Origin: Rusavskia elegans
Taxonomy: Eukaryota; Ascomycota; Lecanoromycetes; Teloschistales; Teloschistaceae
Reading direction: 5' to 3'
NCBI GenBank assembly: GCA_011316305.1
Contig: SAUG01000074.1
Coordinates: forward strand, 186,001-250,000
DNA: 64,000 nt
Positions within the stretch are counted from its first letter, which is position 1. Each line of letters begins with the position of its first letter. The translations under genes and the position numbers were made by a program. Below the pieces are notes generated by a model. The model did no database searches. It saw nothing but the letters and a program-made list of their open reading frames with translations, and was not told where the DNA came from. Positions 10,598 through 20,998 of this stretch are shown piece after piece.

Positions 10598-12645
10598 CTA
10601 ATCATCGATGAGGATCGCACCCTGACTGGGGCCATCAACCAAAACCAAATCGTCTCCTTGATCGGCCTCTTGCACCTTTCCGCGCTTGGCCACCTTTTGC
10701 CCTTCGATGCCCGGTTCTTCAAGGCTGCTACCCGCCCGTTTGCGCTTTGCGGGTACTGTCGGAGGTGCAACATTCCCATTTGTGTGTTCACGTGCTTTAG
10801 TGGTGTCGACAATGCGCTTTCGTGGAATATCTAATTGCTGTGGTAGAGCGACTGCCTTAGAGTCTTCGGGCAAAGATCTATGGACGGGATGTCAGTCTGG
10901 CACACTTGTTTGGGAGAAGGGACCGTACTTCTCCGATATCGACAGTGACAAGTTGACGCGAGGGTTCTCCTCGTCATCGTCAATGATCGTCAGGAAACTA
11001 TCTGTGCCAACACCAAGCTCACTGAACTTCTTGGAAAGGTTGTCTTCAAGATCCGGATCGTACAATGTACCGACCTCATTGTTGATGCTGAATTCATCAC
11101 CGTAGCCGAGATCAGACTTGAGAATGTCTTGGACAAGGTCATTCAGTGTCGCCCTTGAGGGGTCCACCACAAGCCGTGATGACACAACACCGCAGACTGG
11201 ACAGTCGGGATTCGGCGGCCTCAACGATTCGGAGTTGACAACTCGAGCACCAGAACGCTCAAGAAAAACCATCTTTGCTTTGTTGAGATCACCTCGCAAG
11301 ACTTTGAACGCTTGCAGCACGCAAAGGCTAGCGGTCATTGCATTGGTCGTGGCAATCGCTGGTATAATATTTCCTGCCATCTGCTTGATGTCGAACTTCG
11401 ATCTTGGTTCGATTCCGAAGATGATGGACCGCATATTAGCACTGGAAGCAACGAAGTCGAGAGTATCGTCATCGTCTTTATCGAAGGAGAGTACGTGCGA
11501 TGCTCCATTACTCTCACCTCCCTGAGCTTGCTGCAGCCTGCGACTAAGCCGGCGAAGACTGTCGCAGAACACTGTAAAGTTTTCCGCCAGGTTCCAAATC
11601 TCCTGGTCGCGCTTGGCAACGGAATTTCCTACTTCACCACCGCTGGCGCTGCTTTTGGAGACGGTGTCGAAATCGAGCGCAGTCGGCTTTTGCCTCGTCT
11701 TCCACATATCCTCCATGTTCCGCAATCGGTTGATGTCATCTGTAAAAACCTTCTCAAAAATCTTTCTTGGGAAGTCCTCTGAGCCCATGGACTGACGTAT
11801 CTCTTTCAAGGCATGGGCCTCCTTTCGTAGATTTTCGATCTCGGCAGCGTTTTCCGAATCCTCGGTGTGATCAAATTCCGGCACTTCATCTTCACTCGTT
11901 CCAAAGACCTCGGTGAATAGGTAGCTTTTAGCCCAAACGATGCAGTGTATTGGCTGACTTGGGGTACTCCGGATGGTGCAGACAGGAAAAGTCTTTGGCG
12001 TCTCCTTTGTGTTACAATCGTAACATTCGCTCTTGCCCTTGATGATGACTTGGACCTGGCCATTGAAGCCGGTGGTGCCGCTCTCGATCAGTGGCACGTT
12101 GGCCGCCAGACACATCTTGTTGACATGACGCCTCGCATCGATATTGTCCAGCGCATTGAAGACGAGTTCGAAGCTGGCAAACCAATCGATATTGAATTGT
12201 GGATCTTTGATATTGGCATAATATGCCTCCAGCTTGATGTGAGGGTTGAACTTGCCGGCGCTTTCCTTTGCGACCTGTAGAAGACACGGTCAGGGTGATG
12301 GCCATACTCTGAAAGGGGAAGATTGACGTACTAATGCCTTGGACTTCTTGATATGTTCGTGTCGAAAGAGGAACTGGCGATTAAGATTGCTCAGATCGAT
12401 GGTGTCAAGGTCAACAATGTGGATTTCACCGAAGCCGGTGAGGGCGAGATTCTTCAGAAGCTCGCAGCCGATACCGCCAGCTCCGACCATAAGGACTCGC
12501 GACTGCGATTGATTGGTAAGCGGTGGTCAATGTGACTGATAGCCAGCAAACGAACCTGTTTGATGCGGCCGTACATTGCGCCCAAAGATTGGCGGTAGTA
12601 CCGTTCCCTTTTCATGGCCACAGGCTTCATGGTTGCAGCCTCCAT
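10598..12645 (-). CDS. UBA2: SUMO-activating enzyme E1 catalytic subunit UBA2, four exons
   Basis: Exons are 12645-12556, 12502-12332, 12274-10929 and 10877-10598, giving 628 aa, normal for fungal UBA2. The introns (53, 57 and 51 nt) have GTTCGT, GTACGT and GTACGG donors, CAG/TAG acceptors, and every junction keeps frame. The ThiF-type nucleotide-binding loop [14 protein letters not shown] opens exon 2, followed by [17 protein letters not shown]. The catalytic Cys lies in [16 protein letters not shown] (about residue 186). Zinc-binding pairs CYDC and CPVC are both present. The C-terminus holds basic nuclear-localisation-like stretches (AKRKR, KRGK) and an acidic end. UBA2 adenylates SUMO, forms the thioester with it together with AOS1, and hands it to UBC9 in the nucleus. 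It shares a 620-bp divergent promoter region with SEN54. Confidence 0.95.
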
Positions 12646-13265
12646 ACTGACGATGAAATAAAAAAGGATTGCAGAAGGCAAAGCGTTGGGCCACAAGCCC
12701 CAGTGCTAAATGAGTGACAGATAAAATGAGAGTAAGGTGAGCTCTAGATCATTGATCAGTCTAAAGACCCCTGACCGCGCCCTACGCCCTACCCGCCCGA
12801 GCCGCCGATCCGATGCCAAGCTTTCATGACATCCTTAAACAGATTGAGATGACGCGCAAAAGTTCCTCGACATCGCTCTCTGGACCGCGTCAAAGAGTAG
12901 CACAGCTTTCCTAATCGCGGTACACCCGAGGAGCTGTGGGCTGTATCCGTTGTATTTAATGTATGGACTCACTTTTCCTCGGTCGACTATCCGCAGTAAC
13001 AACTCGACGAGACAGAACATTAATAGCACATTCTTACCACGGCTGGAAAGTTTGAGTAAGCAGAGATAGCATGCATTACCACTTCATTGAGCGTTGCCAA
13101 TTTTTCACGCAAAGACCGCTCGCTGCCAAAGCTTACGGTTGTCAATTGACCCCAGTGTCTAGCACTCAGATCAACTGAACTCTCCAGCGACTCTTTTCTT
13201 TCCAATCCCGTTCTGAACGCTCGAATATTCTCCAGAGTCTCTCCAATTCATTCCAACACAGTCCA
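12646..13265. promoter_or_regulatory. Shared divergent promoter region of UBA2 and SEN54
   Basis: This 620-bp interval separates two divergent housekeeping genes. Short frames exist but none is convincing. Pyrimidine-rich sequence precedes the SEN54 ATG. No specific operator was identified. Confidence 0.5.
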
Positions 13266-14740
13266 ATGGTCGACCTCGACGAAATGCCCCTCCCCTCCCA
13301 AGCGGCCGCAACCACAACACAATCTGTCCCTGATATCGATTCCGATTGCGAAGATGATGCTCCTCTCGATTTCCGCCATCTGATTCCGTCCAACAGCCAT
13401 GCGCTCCCTCGCCGTGGTGTCAAAGATTTCGAATACCATGGCACCAACTCGCAGATTTCCGTGCTTGAAGGGTCACGGCAGGCGATGCATGGGGCCTTGA
13501 GTGTGGGACGGGTGCATTCGCGCAAGAATTGCTTGATAGGCTATTTCGACGTTGATGGTCCTGGCGGAGAAGCCGCGATGGAGGATGAAGGCAGGATGAA
13601 GGTTCTGGCGAGTGAGGAAGAAAGGCCAGTCGTGGTCGAAAAGCCATTCGGGCAGCAGACTCGCACCATGGGCGCCGCGGACAAGAATGGTTGGTTGAGG
13701 TTGTTGCCGGAGGAGGTGATCTATCTCGTCGAGAGGGGAAGTTTGGATGTTCAATACCGGATCGCTGGTCAAGAACAACCACGCGAAGACGAACAAACAG
13801 CAGAAGATGGCGAGAAAAAGGAAGAGACCGGTGTTGAGGACGAAAGCGAGGAATGGAATGGCATAAGCATGAGCCTCCAAGCGTGCTACGCCAATTTCAT
13901 TGGCTGTAATGGGCTGACGTTAGAACGGTATACCGTCTATGCCGCGCTGAAGAGAAGTGGGTATATTGTTTCAAGAGCTCCAAATTGGTATGGCGGCTCG
14001 CAATATTCATTAACACCTCAAGACCCACAATCATCGTCAGTGGGGAAAATGACAGGGCAGACTATCTGGCAATGGCTCTACATCACCCTTTTTAAGCAGG
14101 AACCTCGAAAGCCTTCACCGTTAGGTCCGCTGGTGATGCCCGGGCTTTACAGGAATTACAGTAGTCCATCTCGCCCCTCTTTTTGGATAGAAATGAATGG
14201 GCTGACATGGTTGACCCAGGTGACATATACCGCCTCCTCCACCTCATCCCCTCCCACACACCCTCACCACCCCAATTGCCCCAAATGCTACGTCCCCCAC
14301 CGATCCCCCTTCCAACATCCAACCCCTTCTCCGCTGACTCACCCCCGCTCCGCCCGGACCTTTACATCTATAAGCCTAACCCCTCATTTCGTAAAACCGC
14401 CCCAGGCACCCCCGACTACCGCATCTGCGTCCTCAACGCCCGCGAACAAGATTTCCCCTCCCTTTCGCAACTCGATGGGTTACTGAACAGCGTCCCGTAT
14501 GATCCACCGCCAGAGACAGAGAAGAGGCTATACCAAAGACTGACACACGGGTACAAGAACGTGCTGTTGGCGGTCGTGGACCAGGGTATCGTCAGCTTCA
14601 TCCGGGTAGCAGACGCAGGATTCTCGAACGAGAAGCTCTACGAGCGAAAGGAGAGACCAGGGCAGGGCAGCAAGAGAGGTGGTGGAAGAGGAAGGGGAAG
14701 AGGAAGGGGAAGAGGAAGGGGTAGAGGACGGGGAGGGTGA
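13266..14740 (+). CDS. SEN54: tRNA-splicing endonuclease subunit SEN54, two exons
   Basis: Exons are 13266-14160 and 14220-14740 (471 aa). The 59-nt intron has donor GTAGTC, branch GCTGAC and acceptor CCCAG, and splicing yields GLYRNYSDIYRLLHLIPSH across the junction. The N-terminal Sen54 domain includes WLRLLPEEVIYLVERGSL and, later, MSLQACYANFIGCNGLTLER and YTVYAALKRSGYIVSRAP. The C-terminal nuclease-fold part has DYRICVLNAREQDFPSL and NVLLAVVDQGIVSFIR. SEN54 is a structural, non-catalytic subunit of the endonuclease that removes introns from pre-tRNAs. The protein ends in an Arg-Gly repeat tail encoded by a purine-rich minisatellite, unusual for this family and possibly an RNA-binding addition. 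Confidence 0.92.
14680..14737 (+). repeat. 12-bp minisatellite coding an RG-rich tail
   Basis: About three copies of a 12-bp unit AGGAAGGGGAAG, with degenerate flanks, lie in frame at the end of SEN54. They encode alternating Arg and Gly. Copy number is likely variable between strains. Confidence 0.8.
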
Positions 14741-15206
14741 GGTTGGTGTAATTAATGTTTGAAAAAGAGGGTTTTGTGACCACTTGGCAGGAAACACATA
14801 TGAAGAGAGACGACAACAATTGTTGGATATATATACCCTCCTGGAATAAACTCAACCTCCATGGAGCGCTATCGTAAAGCCGAGTGAATTTTTAGAGGAA
14901 CGTCGATCTTCCACCCGATATAGACGTTCACGCTCATGGAACAGGAGGCGGAACGTATATGCTTGGATGGTGTGCCGACTGGTGGCCACGCGGAAGGGTA
15001 TAACACGTGCTCATGGTCGAGATCGAGTTGATGTGTAATCTTTCGAGATGCAGTCCTCATGCTGACGAGTCGAAAATGATTTCTGTAGCTGTCCTAACAC
15101 GGATGAAGTCCGACCATGCTCATGCTCTCGTGCCATCATACCCTCAACGGCCCATGCAGTTAACCACCCCCACACCCCGTCATCCCCTCTTCTCCTCCAT
15201 CATGAA
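14741..15206. other. Convergent intergenic region
   Basis: This 466-bp stretch lies between the 3-prime ends of SEN54 (+) and elongin C (-). No gene or RNA was recognised. Confidence 0.5.
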
Positions 15207-15813
15207 TCAAACATCGAAATAGTCCGCCGCGACCAACAACTCCAGACACAGCGCAGGCGGGATCTCCATATCCGGCACGTCTTTGCTGTCGCGGTGCTTG
15301 AGGTTGTAGTACAGGTATTCGGTTAATTTCTCTACGATGACGCCACTACAGGAGGGGGGAGGGTGGCTGTCAGTAAGTGCGGAGAATGATAGAGAAGTTG
15401 GGGGAGGGGAGGGGAATGGTAGGAAACGACAAGGAAGCGTTGAGGGAGAGAGGAATGGCGGTGGAAAGAGATTTGAGAGGAGAGGAAGGACGGGGAGCGA
15501 GAAAGCAGGGTGAAAAGGGGGGTTGTGTTACTTGAATTGACCGATGTGGCAGCGGCCGGAAGATGCTTCGGCGAAATTACCTGCACGGAATATCAGTCAC
15601 TGTTTCCTTCTCACTACCACTCTTCGCCTCATTTCTCCTGTCGATGCCTCCATATAGACCCTAGGGCAATGAAGGTTGGGGTTATACTCAACTGGAAGGA
15701 TCCAACATCCTCTTGATCGTCCCCGCCACACAGGCTGCTTCGCGGAGGATGACGAATTCGAAGCCGTCGTTTGAGATTAGGGTGACGTATTCGGAGGGTT
15801 GGGATGAAGGCAT
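15207..15813 (-). CDS. ELC1: Elongin C (SKP1/POZ fold), three exons
   Basis: Small exons at 15813-15693, 15580-15532 and 15345-15207 join in frame to 102 aa, the usual length. Introns are 112 nt (donor GTTGAG, acceptor GTGCAG) and 186 nt (donor GTAACA, acceptor CTGTAG). The product reads MPSSQPSEYVTLISNDGF, then GFEFVILREAA, IKRMLDPSSNFAEASSGR across junction 1, and ends EIPPALCLELLVAADYFDV, the hallmark elongin-C C-terminus that binds BC-box proteins. Elongin C is an adaptor in Cullin-elongin ubiquitin ligases and, with elongin A, acts on stalled RNA polymerase II. The middle exon is only 49 nt, so automatic callers may miss this gene. The GTTGAG donor is weaker than consensus. Confidence 0.9.
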
Positions 15814-16162
15814 GGTATTTGTATTGGGAGGTCGCTGTGAAGAATGGGGGAAGGCTGTATGACGGATGTGATAGCGGGGAGGACGTATGTGGAACTGGAT
15901 TTGAACGTTGCTATTTGGATTGCGACCGTGTGATTCCGGGGGTCGTGCTACATATCATTGGAAGTGATCAAGTCAACAGCTGAAGGTCTGTCCTTGCCGT
16001 GGTGCGGAATCCTCACCGGCGCCAACTCTTGGCACCCACAAACACTTTCATCTGAAATTTGATTTTATCAAAACGTCACAAAATTAGATCGCCCTCTTTC
16101 CTCCATGCCAGGTTCTCACAAAACATACAGGACCAGCCAAGGAATTCCGGATGGAATTTGGC

Positions 16163-16167
16163 AAAAA
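16163..16167 (-). terminator. Pol III terminator of tRNA-His
   Basis: An A5 run on the plus strand reads TTTTT on the transcript strand, 7 nt after the tRNA 3-prime end. Confidence 0.75.
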
Positions 16168-16174
16168 GATGATG

Positions 16175-16311
16175 TGCCCCCCCTCGGAATCGAACCGAGG
16201 CCGTTTCGGCGTTGTGAATCCACAACGAAACACTGCAAAGTCGTTAGCCGATGCAGGTATGATGCCGAAGTTTACGGGCAAGCTTACTCCTAACCACTAG
16301 ACCAGGAGAGC
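16175..16311 (-). tRNA. tRNA-His (GTG) with a canonical 10-nt intron and a 55-nt extra insertion
   Basis: Reading the minus strand, the acceptor arms GCTCTCC and GGGGGGC pair over 7 bp (two G-U), with discriminator A. The D-arm is GTCTAGTGGTTAGGA (good A box). The anticodon stem TTTCG/CGAAA closes a TTGTGGC loop (anticodon GTG), and the T-arm CTCGG-TTCGATT-CCGAG contains a perfect B box. The gene is 137 nt. Removing ATTCACAACG after position 37 (canonical tRNA-intron site) and the 55-nt segment 16233-16287 between D-arm and anticodon arm leaves exactly 72 nt, matching eukaryotic tRNA-His domain by domain. A T5 terminator follows. Whether it yields mature tRNA is unknown; it could be an interrupted pseudogene if another tRNA-His exists. 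Confidence 0.85.
16233..16287 (-). other. Spliceosomal-intron-like insertion inside tRNA-His
   Basis: On the transcript strand the insertion begins GTAAGC, carries a branch site GCTAAC 10 nt before its end, and ends TTTGCAG. Its length (55 nt) equals that of the protein-gene introns in this window (51-59 nt). It sits between the A and B boxes, just after the D-stem, where tRNA introns are not normally found in fungi. Confidence 0.75.
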
Positions 16312-17849
16312 TCCAGATAAGTCGGGATGGGGCTATTGAATAGTATATTCTTTTCAACTGACGACGATTGAGCCCAGAAAAGCGAGAAACGCGTCCCATG
16401 ATTCAGCTGGTATAGTATACATGACCAGAGTAAGTCGTACCGTCTTCTGGCTTCAGTGGTTTTTTGAGAAAGTCAAGTCTGAATATCGTGCAACATCAAT
16501 GGCAATGCGCTAACCCGCCTCAGCTTGCTTTTCCATGAATATCCGGCGCCAAGATAGACATGGATATCTGCCTGGTCGATCGTTCAACCGAAGATGCCCT
16601 CGGCTGTTGTATAATAGACATGCTCAAATTCTACATTGATCATTCTCATCATACCAACAAAGTCAGCTGTCTCCAGAAGCTCTCCGCGCCGGCTACCCGG
16701 TCCCCGACATCCTCTACAATGCCCTTGAATCTTCTGCCCTGGTCCAGGATATGCCTGCCCTCTATCAACTACCCACGTTATAGTTGGCTGCAGTGGATGG
16801 GTATGAAACAAGAGGTTGGACAGAGGCCGAACGCTTGTTGCCAGCACCGACACCGCAACGGTGTAAGGGGGTGTGTATATGGCTGCGTTAGAAGAAGCGC
16901 TCCGGTTGCTGGCCGATCACTAGCTTCGCATTCGAGGCGACCAGATGCTGTATCATATACAAAACTGGCGAGAACGTCGACGGGAACGTTTTTCGGTATC
17001 CCGGAGATCACTTATGTTTGGAAGACCTAAATGACCAGATCGACTGACTGATGGTATCGACGCCACGGTTACCATGGCTCTCCTTGAGATCTTCCGTGCT
17101 CACCAAAGACATATGAGTCGATAGAGAAGCTAAGAGATTGTTATCTACACTGATGCTCACCCTCTAGTTGGACCGTAAAGGTGGGGCAAACAGACTTTCT
17201 GTTCTCTCCAGGCCTTCACTACGGTCTCAACAAGTCTAGAACACTTCGATGGTATATTGAGCAAGTGTAATTTAGAGTTATGCAGCCTGCACTTCCTGAT
17301 TAGATCGAAAACTACCAAGCCGTCGAATCTTTGGAGATTCTTAGTTGGGATCTCGACGGCCATTGGAACCTCGACTTCCATGATCATTTGATGGGAAAGG
17401 TTATTTAGGACATTTTCCACGACTTCTTTGTTATGGAGACCCGAAAGGATGTGCCTCTGCACGCTTTGACGCATGACAATGTACGCACCTAAGCAAGCTA
17501 CAGTTTTCCACCGGCTTCCCAATATGAATAATGCAGAGGACGCTTGAATCACCCCAGCTTCATTAGATTAATTGAAAAAAGGCCCCGTTCCCTTAGTGAG
17601 AGCTGATATGATGATACCCAGTCAGAGGATATAAGCCAGCGAATGATGTACATTGAAGAAGGTATACACAACGAGAGCAAAGGCAACTTACGTAAACTTT
17701 CTTTCCGTGAGTCTTCGGACGACTTGGAAAAGCTTCCTTAAGCAGTAACCAGAATTAGTCGACTTCGGTCAGGAAATGAGCCAGTATCTCGTGCCGTCAA
17801 CGGCCCCTGGATCAATCCTGACTCTGCCTATATTGAGTACTTTATGAGT
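16312..17849. other. No intact gene; coding-like debris
   Basis: Between 16640 and 17040 one plus frame reads protein-like (ALRAGYPVPDILYNALES, then a stop, then GYETRGWTEAERLLPAP), suggesting a decayed gene, but no family was recognised. A 131-codon minus frame at 17157-17552 starts at GTG and has no recognisable domain. Confidence 0.3.
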
Positions 17850-18512
17850 TCTTTGCCATCAAGCTCAGTCTATTTGCGGGTGCGATTCTGCAGATGGTGT
17901 ACCGCCTGGGGGCCGAACGGAGCATCACGTTCTCCTTTCCAATCTCTCACGAGCTCACAAGGCAGCCGCTTGAAGAAGGACTCCTTCATCAGCCCGCCGC
18001 TTCATTCAACCGTGCTTCAAATCAGTTTACGAGACAGAAAAGGAGCGGCCACACATTCACTGTCTCGCCTACCTACGGACTAGGTTGGTTTCGTACATCT
18101 CAGTGCGCCGGTCTTCAATCCGACTGTTTGGCTGGCGGCACACGGTCTAGCAGGCAAAGCTGTTCGGTATTAAATAGTGAGAGTGGGAAAGAAGCCTTTC
18201 TTAGCTCCTCGAAGCTTAGATCCCAATTTAGGTCTTGGATCTCGAGGTACGCAGCACCGTTTGGGTGACTGTCGTGAAGCTATGGCTGATCTTTCGAGAA
18301 GGATACGATAGAGCCGGCCAGGAAAGGGAGCTGATACACGGTCGTATGCAAAGCCTGAGAAGCAGATGCCCGACACGCTCGCTGGCATCTTTCCTGGTGT
18401 TTTTTACATCAAAATACATGATTCTTTTGGTGTAGATTGGTGGCATTCTTCCGTCCCATTTGGCTAGCTTGAGATGGAAAGGGGGATACTCGACTGGGTA
18501 TGAATCCACCAT
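17850..18512 (-). pseudogene. Broken BAHD-like (transferase family) acyltransferase
   Basis: An ATG at 18512 begins MVDSYPVEYPPFHLKLAKWD, with RMPPIYTKRIMYFDV resembling the N-terminus of fungal acyltransferases of the transferase family. Downstream, in another frame, QLPFLAGSIVSFSKDQP and PNGAAYLEIQDLNWDLSFEE match the PFLAG and following region of that family. In-frame stops interrupt the run (for example directly after KDQP and after KQSD), and continuation requires frame changes. The catalytic HHxxxD motif and DFGWG motif are not visible. Acyltransferases of this type modify secondary metabolites, but no biosynthetic partner is present here. Best read as a degraded relic. Confidence 0.55.
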
Positions 18513-19148
18513 GTTGAGCTCTGTACGTTAACTTCTTGGAGCTAGAGGCTCAAGCTGTAGAAAGAGTCGACCTTCACTTGATGTGGCGATCTGCGGACGA
18601 GGAAGGGTCCATGCATGTACACTTGACCATTGGCGTCATTCGCCATATGATTCTCTCAACAGATAACTCTGAGACTCCATACGTACAACAAATTGCATGA
18701 TTCGTCCTCATCATCTCATATTATTTGCTAGCCACCATGCTATCGACACTTGGCAGAGAGCGGACCGCAGCAGCAATAAGCTGATGCCGAGTCTACGACA
18801 TAACGATGCACTGCGGCTGCACTATTACTCCGCCTTGAAGGGTTTCTCTCCCCGGACACCTCCCGGTAATCAAGCTTGAAGTTCTCTTCAGGGAACTATA
18901 CGTACTTTTCTGTAGCAGCCCGAATACCCGATACAACCAACAACTGCCACTAGTAGTAACGACAACGTTCCTTGAAGTCTAGGGCTGCGTGCCTGGCCGA
19001 GGAAACTGAAAAACTAACAATGGTGAGTGATCGAGATGCTAAAGTGTGGAACGTCTGCATAGTTTCTGAGCTTCTCAGCGCATTTATGCCCCTAAATTTG
19101 TCCAAAACATCTGCAAAGAGATGCACGAATAGTCAGGATGAGCGGCCA
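18513..19148. other. Intergenic, no gene recognised
   Basis: Only short frames occur and no RNA gene or repeat was identified. Confidence 0.4.
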
Positions 19149-20050
19149 TCAATCGCTGCCTTGCCTGATTGCCTTCATGACTTGGTGTGCAGGCTTAGTC
19201 GCTCCCACCTGTACCTGGAGCTGCTTTTCCAACTCTTCCATCCGCTGTTCCCAGGACAGCCACCTTTCCAACGTCATCACAGCGGCTTCACGACCACAAT
19301 CGCGGCGGCTTTCCAAAGCCCAACTCTTGTAGCCAGTCCGTACCCCTGCATAAAGCTGATCGCCAGCGACGGCTATCCATTCGGCAGCAGCAGGGACTTC
19401 GAAGTCCACAACGGCGTCCTGGCGTTCGAGAGCATCCGCAATACATTTCTATCCCCAGTCTAAGGGTATACCTCCGACGCCCCGCGATCATTAAACGAGC
19501 CTCCACGTTCGCTTTCCTCACGTGTATAGATCGCATCTCCGTACGACCTGCCCCTCTTTCAGCAGCCAAGGCGCCACGCCAATGGCCTTGTTTGTGTTCA
19601 TCTGCCCACATATGGCCGAAGCCTGGTAGTCCTTGCCATAGATGACCATCTACAGGGGTATCTTCGGTTCTCCTTCCCGTGAGATCAGGTTCGGGTAGGT
19701 TTCGGATGGCGTTGAGTAGCTGGATAACAGGTGTAATTTGCGTCTCGGGTAGCTGCATCAGGGCATCTATCAGGAGATGCCAAAGACGGTACAAGTGAGC
19801 ACCAGGTTTTGCTGATTTTTCGATTGGCCGTACTATAGCCTTTGCTGCTTCGCTCACCCCTGTCTGCTAATGACAATCGTCTTCCAGTGCTCGTGCTTCA
19901 TCAGGATGGCATCCATCTTCCTTGACTCCGTCCGGGGTAATCTGCTTATGAAACTATATGTGGGGCAACATGACGAATACGTGCGTTGCCGGGCTGGTCG
20001 GAGAATAGTCGCGTATCTACATATCTTGATGGCCAGCGGAGAAGCTCTCT
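19149..20050 (-). pseudogene. Broken DUF3632-like gene
   Basis: Two minus-strand frames together form a protein like the fungal DUF3632 family. The upstream frame (19857-about 19490) has SEAAKAIVRPIE, LWHLLIDALMQLP, WQGLPGFGHMWADEH and IHVRKANVEARLMIAG. The downstream frame (about 19490-19149) has GVGGIPLDWG, a TAG stop, then KCIADALERQDAVVDFEV and PAAAEWIAVAGDQLYAG. A one-base frame shift near 19485 and the nonsense codon near 19450 break it. N-terminal remnants (HPDEARALEDD) extend to about 19900, again with a stop. The family has no known function and is widespread and variable in Dothideomycetes and Eurotiomycetes. An unrecognised intron could bridge the shift, but the stop lies in coherent coding sequence. 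Confidence 0.6.
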
Positions 20051-20998
20051 AAATTCGATGAATGTAGTGTTGTAGCACAGTAAGAAGCTCTCATGACTCT
20101 TTTTCAGACAAGCCTCGAAGATGTTGGACCATGAATGTGATCGGACGGGTGGAATATTTTGAACCTGGGTCGTTCTGCTTCACCCTGCTTGGCGCATCAA
20201 CTCAGCCTCATTGGCCTTTCCACGTCCATCTGCGGAGTGTGCTCAGCATCTGCTTTGAAAGTCCAAATAATCTGCTGCAACTTCGTACACCGGTTAGCAG
20301 ATACTGTGACTGGGTAGCGGAACAGCAGCCGTTGGATATCGATGGGTTTTCCAAAGGAAGGAAGTCTAGCACGTTCTATCAAAATCGGAAGACAAACCTG
20401 TTACCTATATTCTGGTTGGTGTTCCTTCTAGCCAAGTCGCGTCTCCTCAGCTGTGCTCTTTTCCCTTCCAACCACTCGATATACTTCGGATGCCAATATC
20501 AGCACACAGCTTCTTCTCTGACCACACTAGAAGCGGCTGTGGTAGACACCCGGTTAATAGTAAAAGAAGGGATGTACTATATTATCTTGACAGGATATTG
20601 GAATCTGTGAATTGTTGTTCAGCAAGTAAGTGGGAAGTAAGACCTTTAGGAATATAGACGAGATGTCAGATAACCGATGGTCTCTGTAATCATCATTGAT
20701 CGACCCGGAATATTCCGCATCGGCTGGGTGATATTATTGTCTGGACTACGCATCAGCTGGAAGGGGATGGATGAGGGTAGCTCCTACTCTTCTGCGATTT
20801 CATCACTTCAGATGTGCAAGGGGCAGATCCTGTTTATGTACAATATACCTCGTAACGACTCCAAATTATCGGCTTTGAATTCCGTGGTCTACATCAGACA
20901 TACCAAAGATCATCTCCAAGTACAAAACAACTTCCGCCCTCGCTGCTCATGCATACTACTCTAGAACTAATCCTCCATCAACGAAACCACCCAACCCC
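20051..20998. other. Intergenic, no gene recognised
   Basis: A 159-codon plus frame (20131-20610) has no family signature and a composition unlike neighbouring genes. No repeat or RNA gene was seen. Confidence 0.35.

Noticed and set aside
13473..13880. Minus-strand frame with a hydrophobic stretch opposite SEN54
   Set aside because: It is a shadow of the acidic linker of SEN54.
17157..17552. 131-codon minus-strand frame as a gene
   Set aside because: It begins at GTG, has no recognised domain and is surrounded by debris; left unannotated as a gene.
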